Source of the DNA: Marinilabiliaceae bacterium
Lineage (GTDB): Bacteria; Bacteroidota; Bacteroidia; Bacteroidales; Marinilabiliaceae
Length of the DNA stretch: 7,943 nucleotides
NCBI GenBank assembly: GCA_027010905.1
Contig: JALVBA010000211.1
Coordinates: 1 to 7,943 of the forward strand
Reading direction: 5' to 3'
The notes below the pieces were generated by a model. It saw only the letters and a list, made by a program, of their open reading frames with translations. It did no database searches and was not told the DNA's origin. A program made the position numbers and the translations under genes. How positions within the stretch are numbered: position 1 is the first letter of the stretch; every line of letters starts with the position of its first letter. Positions 1-6,970 of the stretch are shown here, piece by piece.

Positions 1-67
1 GATTTTCTAAATGTGAATATTTGTTAATAACTTATTCAGGCAGCACTTTTATGCGCCTTTCATTTTT

Positions 68-102
68 GTCTTGATACAAAAACGAAACAAAAAAATCAAG
101 GC
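68..102. repeat. short inverted repeat CTTGAT/ATCAAG with A-rich loop
   Basis: The arms GTCTTGAT (68-75) and ATCAAGGC (95-102) pair with one G-T wobble around a 19-base, A-rich loop. Read leftward, the loop gives a run of seven T (95 down to 89), about 11 bases after the base of the larger hairpin at 106-222. Together they could act as a transcription terminator for the leftward genes. From memory, CTTGAT-type elements with an A-rich loop recur in many Bacteroidales intergenic regions, so this is probably a dispersed repeat; a genome search would settle that. Confidence 0.5.
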
Positions 103-105
103 TTA

Positions 106-222
106 TTTCTATTCACGCTTTCCGTATGCTTGAAGATTAAGTTCGGTTGGATGATCTCCTCATACCTTCGGAGCTATCCAATCTCCCTAAATCTTCAATC
201 ACACTCCAAACGCGAATAGAAA
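106..222. repeat. long imperfect hairpin, possible dispersed repeat or structured RNA
   Basis: Nested pairings can be read directly. TTTCTATTC (106-114) pairs with GAATAGAAA (214-222), and TTGAAGATT (130-138) with AATCTTCAA (190-198). Bases 145-153 pair with 175-183, including two G-T wobbles, and CTCC (156-159) pairs with GGAG (170-173). The apical loop is about 10 bases. The four helices are collinear, so the whole element folds as one hairpin of about 117 bases with small internal loops, giving at least 31 pairs. It has no tRNA-like cloverleaf and no open frame. It could be a miniature repeat element, a small RNA or a leftward terminator; the sequence alone does not decide. Confidence 0.6.
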
Positions 223-437
223 GAGGCCGCTAGAAGATTTGTTGGTAATATCGAGATTGTAAAAAATCAGCGTAAAATATTTTCTATTATCAATAAAATT
301 AATATCAAGATATCATCTCTCGTAGCACCTCAAAATAATATTAACCGTTTTAATAGTTGCTGTTTGGGACAGAGAATAAATTGTTTGCGTACCTTTCGCT
401 ATAAAAGAGCTATGAAATAAACCTCCTAATTCTGACT

Positions 438-2663
438 TTACTCATTCATTCGTTCCTGCCGACTAACGGTGTGGATTCCTTTAATCTTCATCAATCGAAG
501 AATTAAATTATTCAGGTCTTTGGTGTGGTGGATGTAGAGATAGATTGAGCCCTCAAATATTCCGTCATGGCTCTCAATATGTATAGACCTCATATTCACA
601 TTGCCATCGTCAGAAATAACTTTAGTCAATTTACTCACAATACCCAGGCTGTCGATTCCGGTTATGTTAATGCGTGCAATGTACGACAGAAGTTTCTGAG
701 ACTCCCAGTGTGCGGAAACAATTCTGTCGCCATGGCTCGACATCAGTTTTATCGCCACCTTACAATTCCGGTTGTGCAAAACAAGCTTCTCGTTCCCGTC
801 CTGATAGGCAATAACATCATCTCCGGGAATGGGGTGACAGCAGGTTGATATTGTATACTTATGCTGCTCTTTGTCATCAGTTAACAAAAGTGGCTTTTTT
901 TTATCCACCTCGGGCTGCTCGTCATCATCCTCTTTTATGTTTTTACCTTTCCCGAACGATAATCTCCAATATTTTACCCATTTATTATAGGGTTTGTCGC
1001 TTAGTATTTTCGATGCATCACTCAGCTCAATAATCCCTTTCCCAATCTTAAAATAGAGCTCATCCTTATTTTTAGCATTGTAATGATTTTGTAACTTTTT
1101 GAGTATTTTGGAATTAATCGTGAGTTTCTTTTTAGTAAGATAGTTCTCAAGAGCTTTCTCACCTTTGCGAACGAGTTTTTTTCGCTCCTTTTTAAATGCC
1201 TCTTTTATTCTTGTTTTTGCTTTTGCAGTGGTTACAAAGTCAAACCATTCCCATTTCGGTTTCTGTTTTTTAGAGGTCAGAATTTCAACCTGATCTCCGG
1301 CTTTAAGTTTATGACTTAATGGCACAAGCTTGTAGTTTACTTTTGCTCCTATACACCGATAGCCCAAATCAGAGTGTATCTCGAAAGCAAAATCCAAAGC
1401 TGTTGCACCGTTAGGCAATACAACCCTCTCTCCTTTCGGGGTAAAAGTCAATATCTCCGAAGCGAAAAGGTTCAACTTGAAATCATCAAGAAACTCCAAA
1501 GAGTCATCGTCGGGATTTTCCAGCAGTTCGCGGATACGTTTAAGCCAGTTGTCCAGCTCTGACTCCTTTTCGCTATTCTCTTTATATTTCCAATGAGCCG
1601 CAAAACCCTTCTCTGCAATCTCGTCCATCCTGCGACTTCTTACCTGGACCTCCACCCAAACTCCGCTTGAACTCATAAATGTGGCATGCAGGGCTTCATA
1701 CCCATTTGCTTTGGGTACAGATATCCAGTCGCGCAGCCTGTCGGGCTTAGGTTTGTAGAGGTCGGTAATCATTGCATAAATTGACCAGCATTGTGCTTTC
1801 TCCGATGTGTTGAGATGGGGCTTGAAGACTACTCTGATAGCCTGTACATCGTAAATCTCCTCAAAAGGCAGATTCTTTTTCTGCATCTTACTCCAGATGG
1901 AGTAGATAGACTTAGGTCGTCCTTTAATTTCAAACTCATACCCCTCAAATGCCAGGCGGTCTTTAATGGGAGCTGAAAACTTATTTATCAGACTAAGCTG
2001 TTTCAGGGAGCTGGCAACCACTTTGTTATTTATATCTTCGTAAATTTTCGGATGTTCATACTTAAGACTAAGGTCTTCCAACTCGGTTTTTATAGCATAC
2101 AATCCAAGCCGGTGAGCTAACGGAGCATAGATATAGAGTGTCTCTCCGGATATTTTTAGCCGCTTATTTTCAGGCATACTGTCCAGTGTACGCATGTTGT
2201 GCAGGCGATCAGCCAGTTTTATCAGAATCACCCTCACATCCTCAACCATCGACAGTAGAAGTTTTCTGAAATTTTCAGCTTGCTGTGACTCGGTCTGGTC
2301 AAAGAACCCCTCCAGCTTTGTAAGGCCGTCTACAATAGATGCTATTTTAGGATTGAACATCTTCTCGATGTCTTCAACGGTATAATCGGTATCTTCAACA
2401 ACATCGTGCAGAAGAGCCGCAGCAATTCCTTTTGTTCCCAGCCCAATCTCTTCGGCAGCTATACGAGCTACCGCAATAGGATGAAAAATATAGGGCTCAC
2501 CGGACTTTCGTCTTATCCCTTTGTGCGCTCTGTCAGCCAGTTTAAAGGCTTTAGTGATGAGGTTTTTGTTCTCATCTGTTTGGCATTTCACACAGGTTTG
2601 AATTAACTTATCCAGTTGCAGCTTTACCTTTTTCTGCTCATCTTTTGTATAAAAATCGTCCAT
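438..2663 (-). CDS. rel: RelA/SpoT-family (p)ppGpp synthetase/hydrolase (long RSH)
   Basis: This cytoplasmic enzyme makes and degrades the alarmone (p)ppGpp of the stringent response. The 741 residues are full length for a long RSH. The N-terminal HD hydrolase (about 30-200) keeps the metal ligands His61, His86, Asp87 and Asp152, and the HDVVEDT motif with Glu90/Asp91, so hydrolysis should be active. The synthetase domain (about 245-365) has GRPK at 248-251, Asp272 (YDVQAIR) and Glu338 (VEVQ). The motif that is RFKD in bifunctional enzymes and EFDD in RelA reads RLRD (309-312), so the basic, bifunctional class fits. TGS is at about 403-463 and a helical region follows. A Cys-rich zinc-finger domain has Cys608, Cys609, His630 and Cys634, and an ACT domain is at about 661-735. 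The ATG start has no clear Shine-Dalgarno. It is the last gene of the leftward group, 67 bp after the flavoprotein gene. Ribosome-dependent regulation is inferred from the C-terminal domains. Confidence 0.96.
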   Translation of the reverse strand: MDDFYTKDEQKKVKLQLDKLIQTCVKCQTDENKNLITKAFKLADRAHKGIRRKSGEPYIFHPIAVARIAAEEIGLGTKGIAAALLHDVVEDTDYTVEDIEKMFNPKIASIVDGLTKLEGFFDQTESQQAENFRKLLLSMVEDVRVILIKLADRLHNMRTLDSMPENKRLKISGETLYIYAPLAHRLGLYAIKTELEDLSLKYEHPKIYEDINNKVVASSLKQLSLINKFSAPIKDRLAFEGYEFEIKGRPKSIYSIWSKMQKKNLPFEEIYDVQAIRVVFKPHLNTSEKAQCWSIYAMITDLYKPKPDRLRDWISVPKANGYEALHATFMSSSGVWVEVQVRSRRMDEIAEKGFAAHWKYKENSEKESELDNWLKRIRELLENPDDDSLEFLDDFKLNLFASEILTFTPKGERVVLPNGATALDFAFEIHSDLGYRCIGAKVNYKLVPLSHKLKAGDQVEILTSKKQKPKWEWFDFVTTAKAKTRIKEAFKKERKKLVRKGEKALENYLTKKKLTINSKILKKLQNHYNAKNKDELYFKIGKGIIELSDASKILSDKPYNKWVKYWRLSFGKGKNIKEDDDEQPEVDKKKPLLLTDDKEQHKYTISTCCHPIPGDDVIAYQDGNEKLVLHNRNCKVAIKLMSSHGDRIVSAHWESQKLLSYIARINITGIDSLGIVSKLTKVISDDGNVNMRSIHIESHDGIFEGSIYLYIHHTKDLNNLILRLMKIKGIHTVSRQERMNE

Positions 2664-2730
2664 TGATACAATTACTAGATGACTAAAATAGTGATTTCTC
2701 TCTTTTCCCCCAATTCAAAACTTTATCAAC

Positions 2731-3684
2731 TTAAAAGTTAAATGCTGAATTTGTTTCAATCTCTTGTTTGACTTTTCTGTAATCGGTAATCAGAATCTCC
2801 ATAATTTCAGAAACCGGTCTGATACTGTTTATCGTCGAAGATACCTGCCCAATCTCAAGTTCACCCTCTTCCAAGTCACCCTCAAAGATACCTTTTTTTG
2901 CACGTCCTCTGCCTAATATTTTTTGTAATTTAATAGCGGATACTCCACTAGTCTCCGCTTTGTGCAGTCTGTCGAAGAGGCTGTTTTTTATTAATCGTAC
3001 GGGAGAAAGCTTTTTCAGAGAGAGCAATGTCTCACCCTCTTCCGTCTTTACAACACGTTTTTTGAAATTCTCGTGAGCCGATGATTCTGCCGATGCAGCA
3101 AACAGGGAGCCAATCTGAACCCCGTCAGCACCCAGTGCCATTGCTGCCAGCATAGCACTACCTGAGCCTATACCTCCGGCTACGATTAGCGGCAGGTTAG
3201 TAATGGAACGGATATGGGGAATTAGCGTCATTGTTGTGGTTTCTTCGCGGCCATTGTGTCCACCAGCTTCAAACCCTTCGGCCACTATGGCATCAACTCC
3301 GGCATCTTCACTCTTTCTTGCAAATTTACCATTGGCAATAACATGAATAACAGTAATGTTGTGCTTCTTCAGAGTGTCTGTCCACTTAGCAGGGTTTCCG
3401 GCTGAGGTGAAAACAGTCTTCACACCCTCATCGATAATAGTATCCATCAACTTGTCAATTTCAGGATAGAGCAGCGGAACATTAACCCCCCATGGTTTAG
3501 TTGTGGCTATCTTCATCTTGTTGATGTGCTCCTTCAAAACATCAGGATGCATCGAGCCTGCACCCAGCAATCCTAAACCACCGTTGTTACTTACAGCAGA
3601 AGCCAAACGCCATCCGCTGCACCAAACCATGCCTCCTTGTACTACAGGATACTTAATCCTGAACAACTTTGTAATCCGATTCAT
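2731..3684 (-). CDS. FMN flavoprotein, FabK/nitronate monooxygenase family
   Basis: This is a TIM-barrel flavoprotein of the family holding nitronate monooxygenase (2-nitropropane dioxygenase) and FabK enoyl-ACP reductase. Numbered from the chosen start (317 residues), it has the N-terminal QGGMVW (16-21), AGGHNGRE (140-147) with the probable catalytic His143, the FMN-phosphate segment AGGIGSG (169-175) and GVQIG (188-192). A FabK-like tail carries GQVSS (279-283). The ESSAH after the phosphate-binding segment also resembles FabK, so reduction of enoyl-ACP in fatty-acid synthesis is plausible, but nitronate oxidation cannot be excluded. An in-frame ATG at 3714 would add ten residues; I prefer the ATG at 3684 because relatives, as I recall them, begin MNRIT just before the first strand. 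It lies in the leftward group between the methyltransferase and rel, with no promoter seen in the gaps. Confidence 0.88.
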   Translation of the reverse strand: MNRITKLFRIKYPVVQGGMVWCSGWRLASAVSNNGGLGLLGAGSMHPDVLKEHINKMKIATTKPWGVNVPLLYPEIDKLMDTIIDEGVKTVFTSAGNPAKWTDTLKKHNITVIHVIANGKFARKSEDAGVDAIVAEGFEAGGHNGREETTTMTLIPHIRSITNLPLIVAGGIGSGSAMLAAMALGADGVQIGSLFAASAESSAHENFKKRVVKTEEGETLLSLKKLSPVRLIKNSLFDRLHKAETSGVSAIKLQKILGRGRAKKGIFEGDLEEGELEIGQVSSTINSIRPVSEIMEILITDYRKVKQEIETNSAFNF

Positions 3685-3762
3685 CCATTTTAAATTGTAA
3701 GTTTTTATCCCCATTCCCGCATAGGTGGGACTTCTCTATTGCTCAGCATCCCATATTACACA

Positions 3763-3793
3763 CCCCTACATCCTACATCCCCACATCCTACAT
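3763..3793. repeat. short tandem repeat CCTACAT across a stop codon
   Basis: The heptamer CCTACAT occurs at 3765-3771, 3772-3778 and 3787-3793, with a degenerate copy (CCACAT) between. At a larger scale CCCCTACATCCTACAT (3763-3778) is followed by a copy lacking one T (3779-3793). In the leftward sense the unit is ATGTAGG, and the first copy supplies the last Met codon and the TAG stop of the methyltransferase gene. The array fills the start of the spacer before the flavoprotein gene. It may simply be a slippage-prone simple repeat. Confidence 0.75.
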
Positions 3794-4948
3794 CTCCCTG
3801 CTTCTTCTTGGTGTCCTTATCTTCATTGACCCTTCGTAGAGTTTGAATTTCACAAATCGGGTCTCCAGCGGTCCGTTGTAAAGGGTGTGTTTTTCAGATG
3901 GCTTTAGCTCAATATGTTTAAGTGCTTTTAGATTGGCACTAATAACCCACACATCCCAGCCGGTAAAGCGGTGCTTAAGCACTGTGCCAATCAACTTATA
4001 AAAATCGATTATGTTATCTTTTTGTAATCTCTCCCCGTAGGGAGGATTAGTAATTATCATTCCAATTTTAGCAGGTGGCTCCTGATTCTCAATCAGAGCT
4101 TTAGATACTTTTATCTCTCTGTTGAGTCGGTACTCAAGGCTTGCCTGCTTGGTAATATCAACTGAGAGCATGGCGGCATCGGCACCGATAATAGTAACCC
4201 GTGGAGAGGTGAAATTTTTTTCCGCTTCGTCTCTTATTCTGTCCCATAACTCTTTGTCAAAATCAGGCCAGCTCATAAAAGAGAATCTCTTTCGATGCCA
4301 TGCAGGAGGAATATTTTTAGCAAACATTGCCGCCTCCATTAATATTGTTCCCGAACCACACATTGGGTCAAACAGAGGAATCTCAGGTTTCCATTTTGCG
4401 ATTTTCAGCATCGCTGCTGCCAGTACTTCATTGAGCGGAGCCTTGTGTCTTCCGTCACGATACCCACGTCTGTGTAACGACTCTCCGGAGCTGTCGAGTG
4501 AGATGGTAAATTTGTCAGCACTAACATGAATGTTAATGCTGATGTCAGGACTCTCAACATCAATAGATGGTCGTTTGCCTGTTCTCTTTCTGAACTGGTC
4601 GACAATAGCATCTTTAGCTTTCAGGGCAACATATTTGGAATGTTTAAAAATTTCACCAAATACAACGCTGTCGATAGCAAAAGTGTTGGAAATAGTAAAG
4701 TGCTTAGACCAGTCGTGTTGTGAGATTTTAGCATAAAGCTCTTTGTCGTCCTTTGCCCTGAATGAGAGTATGGGCTGCAATATCCTTAGACCGGTTCGGA
4801 GGTGCAGGTTAGCCCGGTACAACAGCTCCTTATCTCCTTCAAAAGCAACGGCTCTTTTTTGCGGCACAACATTTTTTGCTCCAAGTTGCAGTAACTCTTC
4901 AGCCAGGACATCTTCTACTCCGTGAAATGTTTTAACTAATAGTCTCAA
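3788..4948 (-). CDS. THUMP-domain SAM-dependent RNA methyltransferase (RlmL N-terminal/YpsC type)
   Basis: This probably methylates the N2 of a guanine in 23S rRNA, as the N-terminal half of E. coli RlmL does at G2445; the exact target here is inferred. The 386 residues begin with an N-terminal region and a THUMP RNA-binding domain (to about residue 155). The LHRRGYR linker (158-164) follows, then a Rossmann methyltransferase domain with SAM-binding motif I DPMCGSGT (194-201) and catalytic motif IV NPPYGERL (301-308). The second methyltransferase domain of E. coli RlmL (RlmK) is absent, as in YpsC-type proteins. The start is a TTG at 4948: the frame stays open upstream to a stop near 4992 but holds no ATG, and the next Met is residue 180. 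It leads the leftward group and is divergent from the CLC gene. Confidence 0.93.
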   Translation of the reverse strand: MRLLVKTFHGVEDVLAEELLQLGAKNVVPQKRAVAFEGDKELLYRANLHLRTGLRILQPILSFRAKDDKELYAKISQHDWSKHFTISNTFAIDSVVFGEIFKHSKYVALKAKDAIVDQFRKRTGKRPSIDVESPDISINIHVSADKFTISLDSSGESLHRRGYRDGRHKAPLNEVLAAAMLKIAKWKPEIPLFDPMCGSGTILMEAAMFAKNIPPAWHRKRFSFMSWPDFDKELWDRIRDEAEKNFTSPRVTIIGADAAMLSVDITKQASLEYRLNREIKVSKALIENQEPPAKIGMIITNPPYGERLQKDNIIDFYKLIGTVLKHRFTGWDVWVISANLKALKHIELKPSEKHTLYNGPLETRFVKFKLYEGSMKIRTPRRSREM

Positions 4949-4998
4949 TGTATACTTCTTTTTAGTTATGTAATTTGCAATTTAGCTACAATAATAAG

Positions 4999-5018
4999 TA
5001 TTAGCAACAAAGCTAATA
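4999..5018. promoter_or_regulatory. 7-bp inverted repeat over the leftward promoter, possible operator
   Basis: TATTAGC (4999-5005) and GCTAATA (5012-5018) are exact inverse complements separated by six bases. The repeat covers the leftward TAnnTTTG box at 5008-5015, between two divergent genes. A protein bound there would block leftward transcription. No T-run follows on either strand, so it is not a terminator. In A/T-rich spacer a 7-bp palindrome can arise by chance. Confidence 0.35.
5008..5015 (-). promoter_or_regulatory. leftward Bacteroidota -7 box TAGCTTTG
   Basis: The minus strand reads TAGCTTTG, an exact match to TAnnTTTG, about 60 bp upstream of the TTG start of the methyltransferase gene. 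I do not find a good TTTG -33 element at about 19-21 bp spacing, so the call rests on the -7 box and its position before the leftward group of three genes. Confidence 0.45.
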
Positions 5019-5038
5019 ATAATACCGAATGTTTGTAT

Positions 5039-5046
5039 TACCTTTG
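5039..5046 (+). promoter_or_regulatory. rightward Bacteroidota -7 box TACCTTTG
   Basis: TACCTTTG matches TAnnTTTG exactly and ends 41 bases before the ATG of the CLC gene, giving a leader of about 35 bases. No convincing TTTG -33 element lies at the usual distance. It is back-to-back with the leftward box at 5008-5015, so the two transcripts would not overlap. Confidence 0.5.
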
Positions 5047-5087
5047 TAGAAGATGTAGAGTAAAATAGCCTTATATATTTGGAAAGA

Positions 5088-6863
5088 ATGAATCGTCAGA
5101 AAGTATTTAGGAAGTTTTTGATTTGGCGACTAAGACATGTTAGTAATCGTCAGTTTATGATGATACTAAGTGTGTTAATAGGTATTGCCTCAGGGTTTGC
5201 TGCTGTGATAATTAAAAATCTCGTTCACTTCATTAGCAGTATTGTGAAAGGGGCTATGAGTTCGGAGTATGAAATATTCTATTTTGTAGCACCCATTGTT
5301 GGTATCTTTATAGCAGTTATGTTCATTAAGTATATAATAAAGCGTCCTGTCCGTCATGGTGTTCCGAATGTTTTGTATGCTATCTCCAAGGCAAGCGGTA
5401 AGATGAATTCGCACAATATGATCTCTTCAGTAATCACCAGTGCGCTAACTGTTGGATTTGGGGGAAGTGTAGGACTGGAGGGGCCTACTGTTTCAACAGG
5501 AGCTGCAATTGGTAGTAATATTGGCAGTCTTTTTCACCTTAACTACCGTCAGATTACGCTACTGTTAGGTAGTGCGTCTGCTGCTGCAATGGCTGCTATT
5601 TTCAAGGCACCTATTGCCGGAATTGTGTTTGCCTTAGAGGTGATTATGCTCGATTTGTCACTTCTGTCATTAGTCCCCCTATTGCTTGCGTCAGCCTCTG
5701 CCGTTGTAACCTCATACCTGTTTCTGGGTCAGGATTACCTTTATCATTTTCGTTTTGAAACAACATTTGAGTTGGTTGATATTCCCTTCTATATACTCCT
5801 TGGTATTGCAACCGGTTTAGTTGCTGTATATTTTACGAACGTATATATATTTATTGAGAAGTGGTTTGAGAAGATGAATAAATGGTATACGAAAGTGCTT
5901 GTTGGAGGAAGTATACTGGGTGCTATTTTGTATTTTTTCCCATCGCTTTACGGTGAGGGTTACTCAATAATTAATGATGCGCTTGCCGGAAACTCATTCT
6001 CTCTGTTTGAAGGTACTCTGTTTGAAGATTGGAATACAAGCTACACTGCTCTTATCGGTATGATTATGGTTGTTATTGCACTGAAGGTTGTGGCGGCTTC
6101 GCTTACTTTTGGAGCAGGAGGTGTCGGTGGTATCTTTGCGCCTACTCTGTTTATGGGTGTTAATACCGGATTGCTTTTTGCCTTGGTGATAAACAGGCTG
6201 GGCTTTCACCAGTTGCAGATAGAGAATTTTGCCCTTGTAGGTATGGCCGGTCTGATTGCCGGAGTGTTGCATGCACCTCTTACGGGACTGTTTCTTATCG
6301 CTGACATCTCCGGTGGATATGCGCTCTTTCTGCCACTGATGGTAACTGCCACAGTTTCATTTGCTACGGCAAAGACTTTTGTAAAACACTCTGTTTACAC
6401 CCACCAGCTAGCTAAACGAAAGGAGTTAATTACTCACAATGCTGATCAGAATATTCTGACATTGATGAATATCAATAAACTTATTGAGAAGAATTTTGCA
6501 GAAATATCTCCTGACTCAACCCTTGGTGATTTGGTTGAGACAATATCAGGTGCTCACCGTAACCTCTTCCCTGTTGTTGATGAAGATGGAATATTGCAGG
6601 GTATGGTGAAGATGGATGACATCAGAAAAATCATTTTCAAACCCGAGCTGTATGATAGTGTTTATGTGAAGGATCTTATGTATATGCCAAAGTTTTTTAT
6701 TAGTCCCGACGACTCAATGGAAGATTTGGTTGATATGTTCCGGGTATCGGGTCGATTTAATATTGCAGTCATTGATAAAGGCAAATACCTTGGTTTCATT
6801 TCACGTGCCAATGCATACACAGCATACCGCAATCACCTGAAGATGTTCTCTTCCTCCTACTGA
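5088..6863 (+). CDS. CLC-family anion channel/transporter with two CBS domains
   Basis: This inner-membrane protein moves chloride or a related anion. Numbered from the ATG at 5088 (591 residues), the CLC membrane domain fills about 20-440 and a tandem CBS pair (about 467-517 and 525-580) forms a cytoplasmic regulatory domain, likely nucleotide-responsive. The gating glutamate is Glu131 in GLEGP, the GGIFAP segment ends at Pro352, and the pore tyrosine is Tyr437. Compared without gaps to E. coli ClC-ec1, the selectivity motif GSGIP reads RHGVP, so the anion-coordinating serine is His90. FIIEEM reads FALEVI, so the internal proton glutamate (Glu203) is Val185, as in CLC channels. Obligate Cl-/H+ exchange is therefore uncertain. 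A TTG at 5079 would add three residues; I chose the ATG, as TTG is rare here. A hairpin follows the stop. Confidence 0.95.
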   Translation: MNRQKVFRKFLIWRLRHVSNRQFMMILSVLIGIASGFAAVIIKNLVHFISSIVKGAMSSEYEIFYFVAPIVGIFIAVMFIKYIIKRPVRHGVPNVLYAISKASGKMNSHNMISSVITSALTVGFGGSVGLEGPTVSTGAAIGSNIGSLFHLNYRQITLLLGSASAAAMAAIFKAPIAGIVFALEVIMLDLSLLSLVPLLLASASAVVTSYLFLGQDYLYHFRFETTFELVDIPFYILLGIATGLVAVYFTNVYIFIEKWFEKMNKWYTKVLVGGSILGAILYFFPSLYGEGYSIINDALAGNSFSLFEGTLFEDWNTSYTALIGMIMVVIALKVVAASLTFGAGGVGGIFAPTLFMGVNTGLLFALVINRLGFHQLQIENFALVGMAGLIAGVLHAPLTGLFLIADISGGYALFLPLMVTATVSFATAKTFVKHSVYTHQLAKRKELITHNADQNILTLMNINKLIEKNFAEISPDSTLGDLVETISGAHRNLFPVVDEDGILQGMVKMDDIRKIIFKPELYDSVYVKDLMYMPKFFISPDDSMEDLVDMFRVSGRFNIAVIDKGKYLGFISRANAYTAYRNHLKMFSSSY

Positions 6864-6871
6864 TTTTGAGT

Positions 6872-6904
6872 AGTGAAGGCCTCACTGCAAGTGAAGCCTT
6901 CACT
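6872..6904 (+). terminator. hairpin after the CLC gene, terminator-like
   Basis: AGTGAAGGC (6872-6880) pairs with GCCTTCACT (6896-6904). After a C-A mismatch, TCACT (6882-6886) pairs with AGTGA (6890-6894) around a GCA loop, giving 14 pairs in all. It starts 8 bases after the CLC stop and ends before the sufE promoter box. No T-run follows, so it could be a weak terminator or an mRNA 3'-end stabiliser. Confidence 0.6.
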
Positions 6905-6942
6905 GTCAGATTTCGATTAGCAACTATTTCAATCTAAAATAA

Positions 6943-6950
6943 TATCTTTG
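6943..6950 (+). promoter_or_regulatory. -7 box TATCTTTG for sufE
   Basis: TATCTTTG matches TAnnTTTG and ends 20 bases before the sufE ATG, which gives a leader of roughly 14 bases, a common arrangement in Bacteroidota. The upstream -33 TTTG is not evident. Coming after the hairpin at 6872-6904, it suggests sufE is transcribed separately from the CLC gene. Confidence 0.6.
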
Positions 6951-6970
6951 CAAAATTAAATTCTAATGCA

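Larger units (their letters stand above)
1..437. other. gene-free left end, A/T-rich with structured elements
   Basis: I see no coding region in this stretch: no frame has a recognisable product or a long open frame. It lies downstream of the rel stop codon. The left half carries two inverted-repeat structures, described separately (68-102 and 106-222). The right half, about 240-437, is A/T-rich and shows no clear promoter, RNA gene or strong hairpin. The part before base 68 could be the edge of a neighbouring gene or spacer, but nothing there is recognisable. Confidence 0.6.

Noticed and set aside
106..222. tRNA or known riboswitch in the left-end hairpin
   Set aside because: The fold is a single long hairpin without cloverleaf arms, a CCA-adjacent acceptor stem or conserved loop bases, and I recognise no riboswitch core.
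567..1033. Two rightward open frames (567-848 and 845-1033) opposite the 3' part of rel
   Set aside because: They run antisense to the zinc-finger, ACT and helical regions of a well-supported gene, and their products show no recognisable domain.
2728..2739. Palindrome AACTTAAAAGTT at the flavoprotein stop as a terminator
   Set aside because: It is only five A/T-rich pairs with a 2-base centre and no T-run, so it is more likely chance; rel probably continues the transcript.
3714..3735. Small inverted repeat TCCCGC/GTGGGA near the flavoprotein start
   Set aside because: It is six pairs with one wobble on one strand and a mismatch on the other; too weak to call a regulatory structure.
4122..4529. 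A 135-codon rightward open frame
   Set aside because: It lies opposite the catalytic domain of the methyltransferase and is explained by that gene's codon constraints; no family features are visible.
5079..5087. TTG start for the CLC gene
   Set aside because: An ATG lies three codons downstream at a suitable distance from the promoter box, and the extra residues add nothing to the family match.
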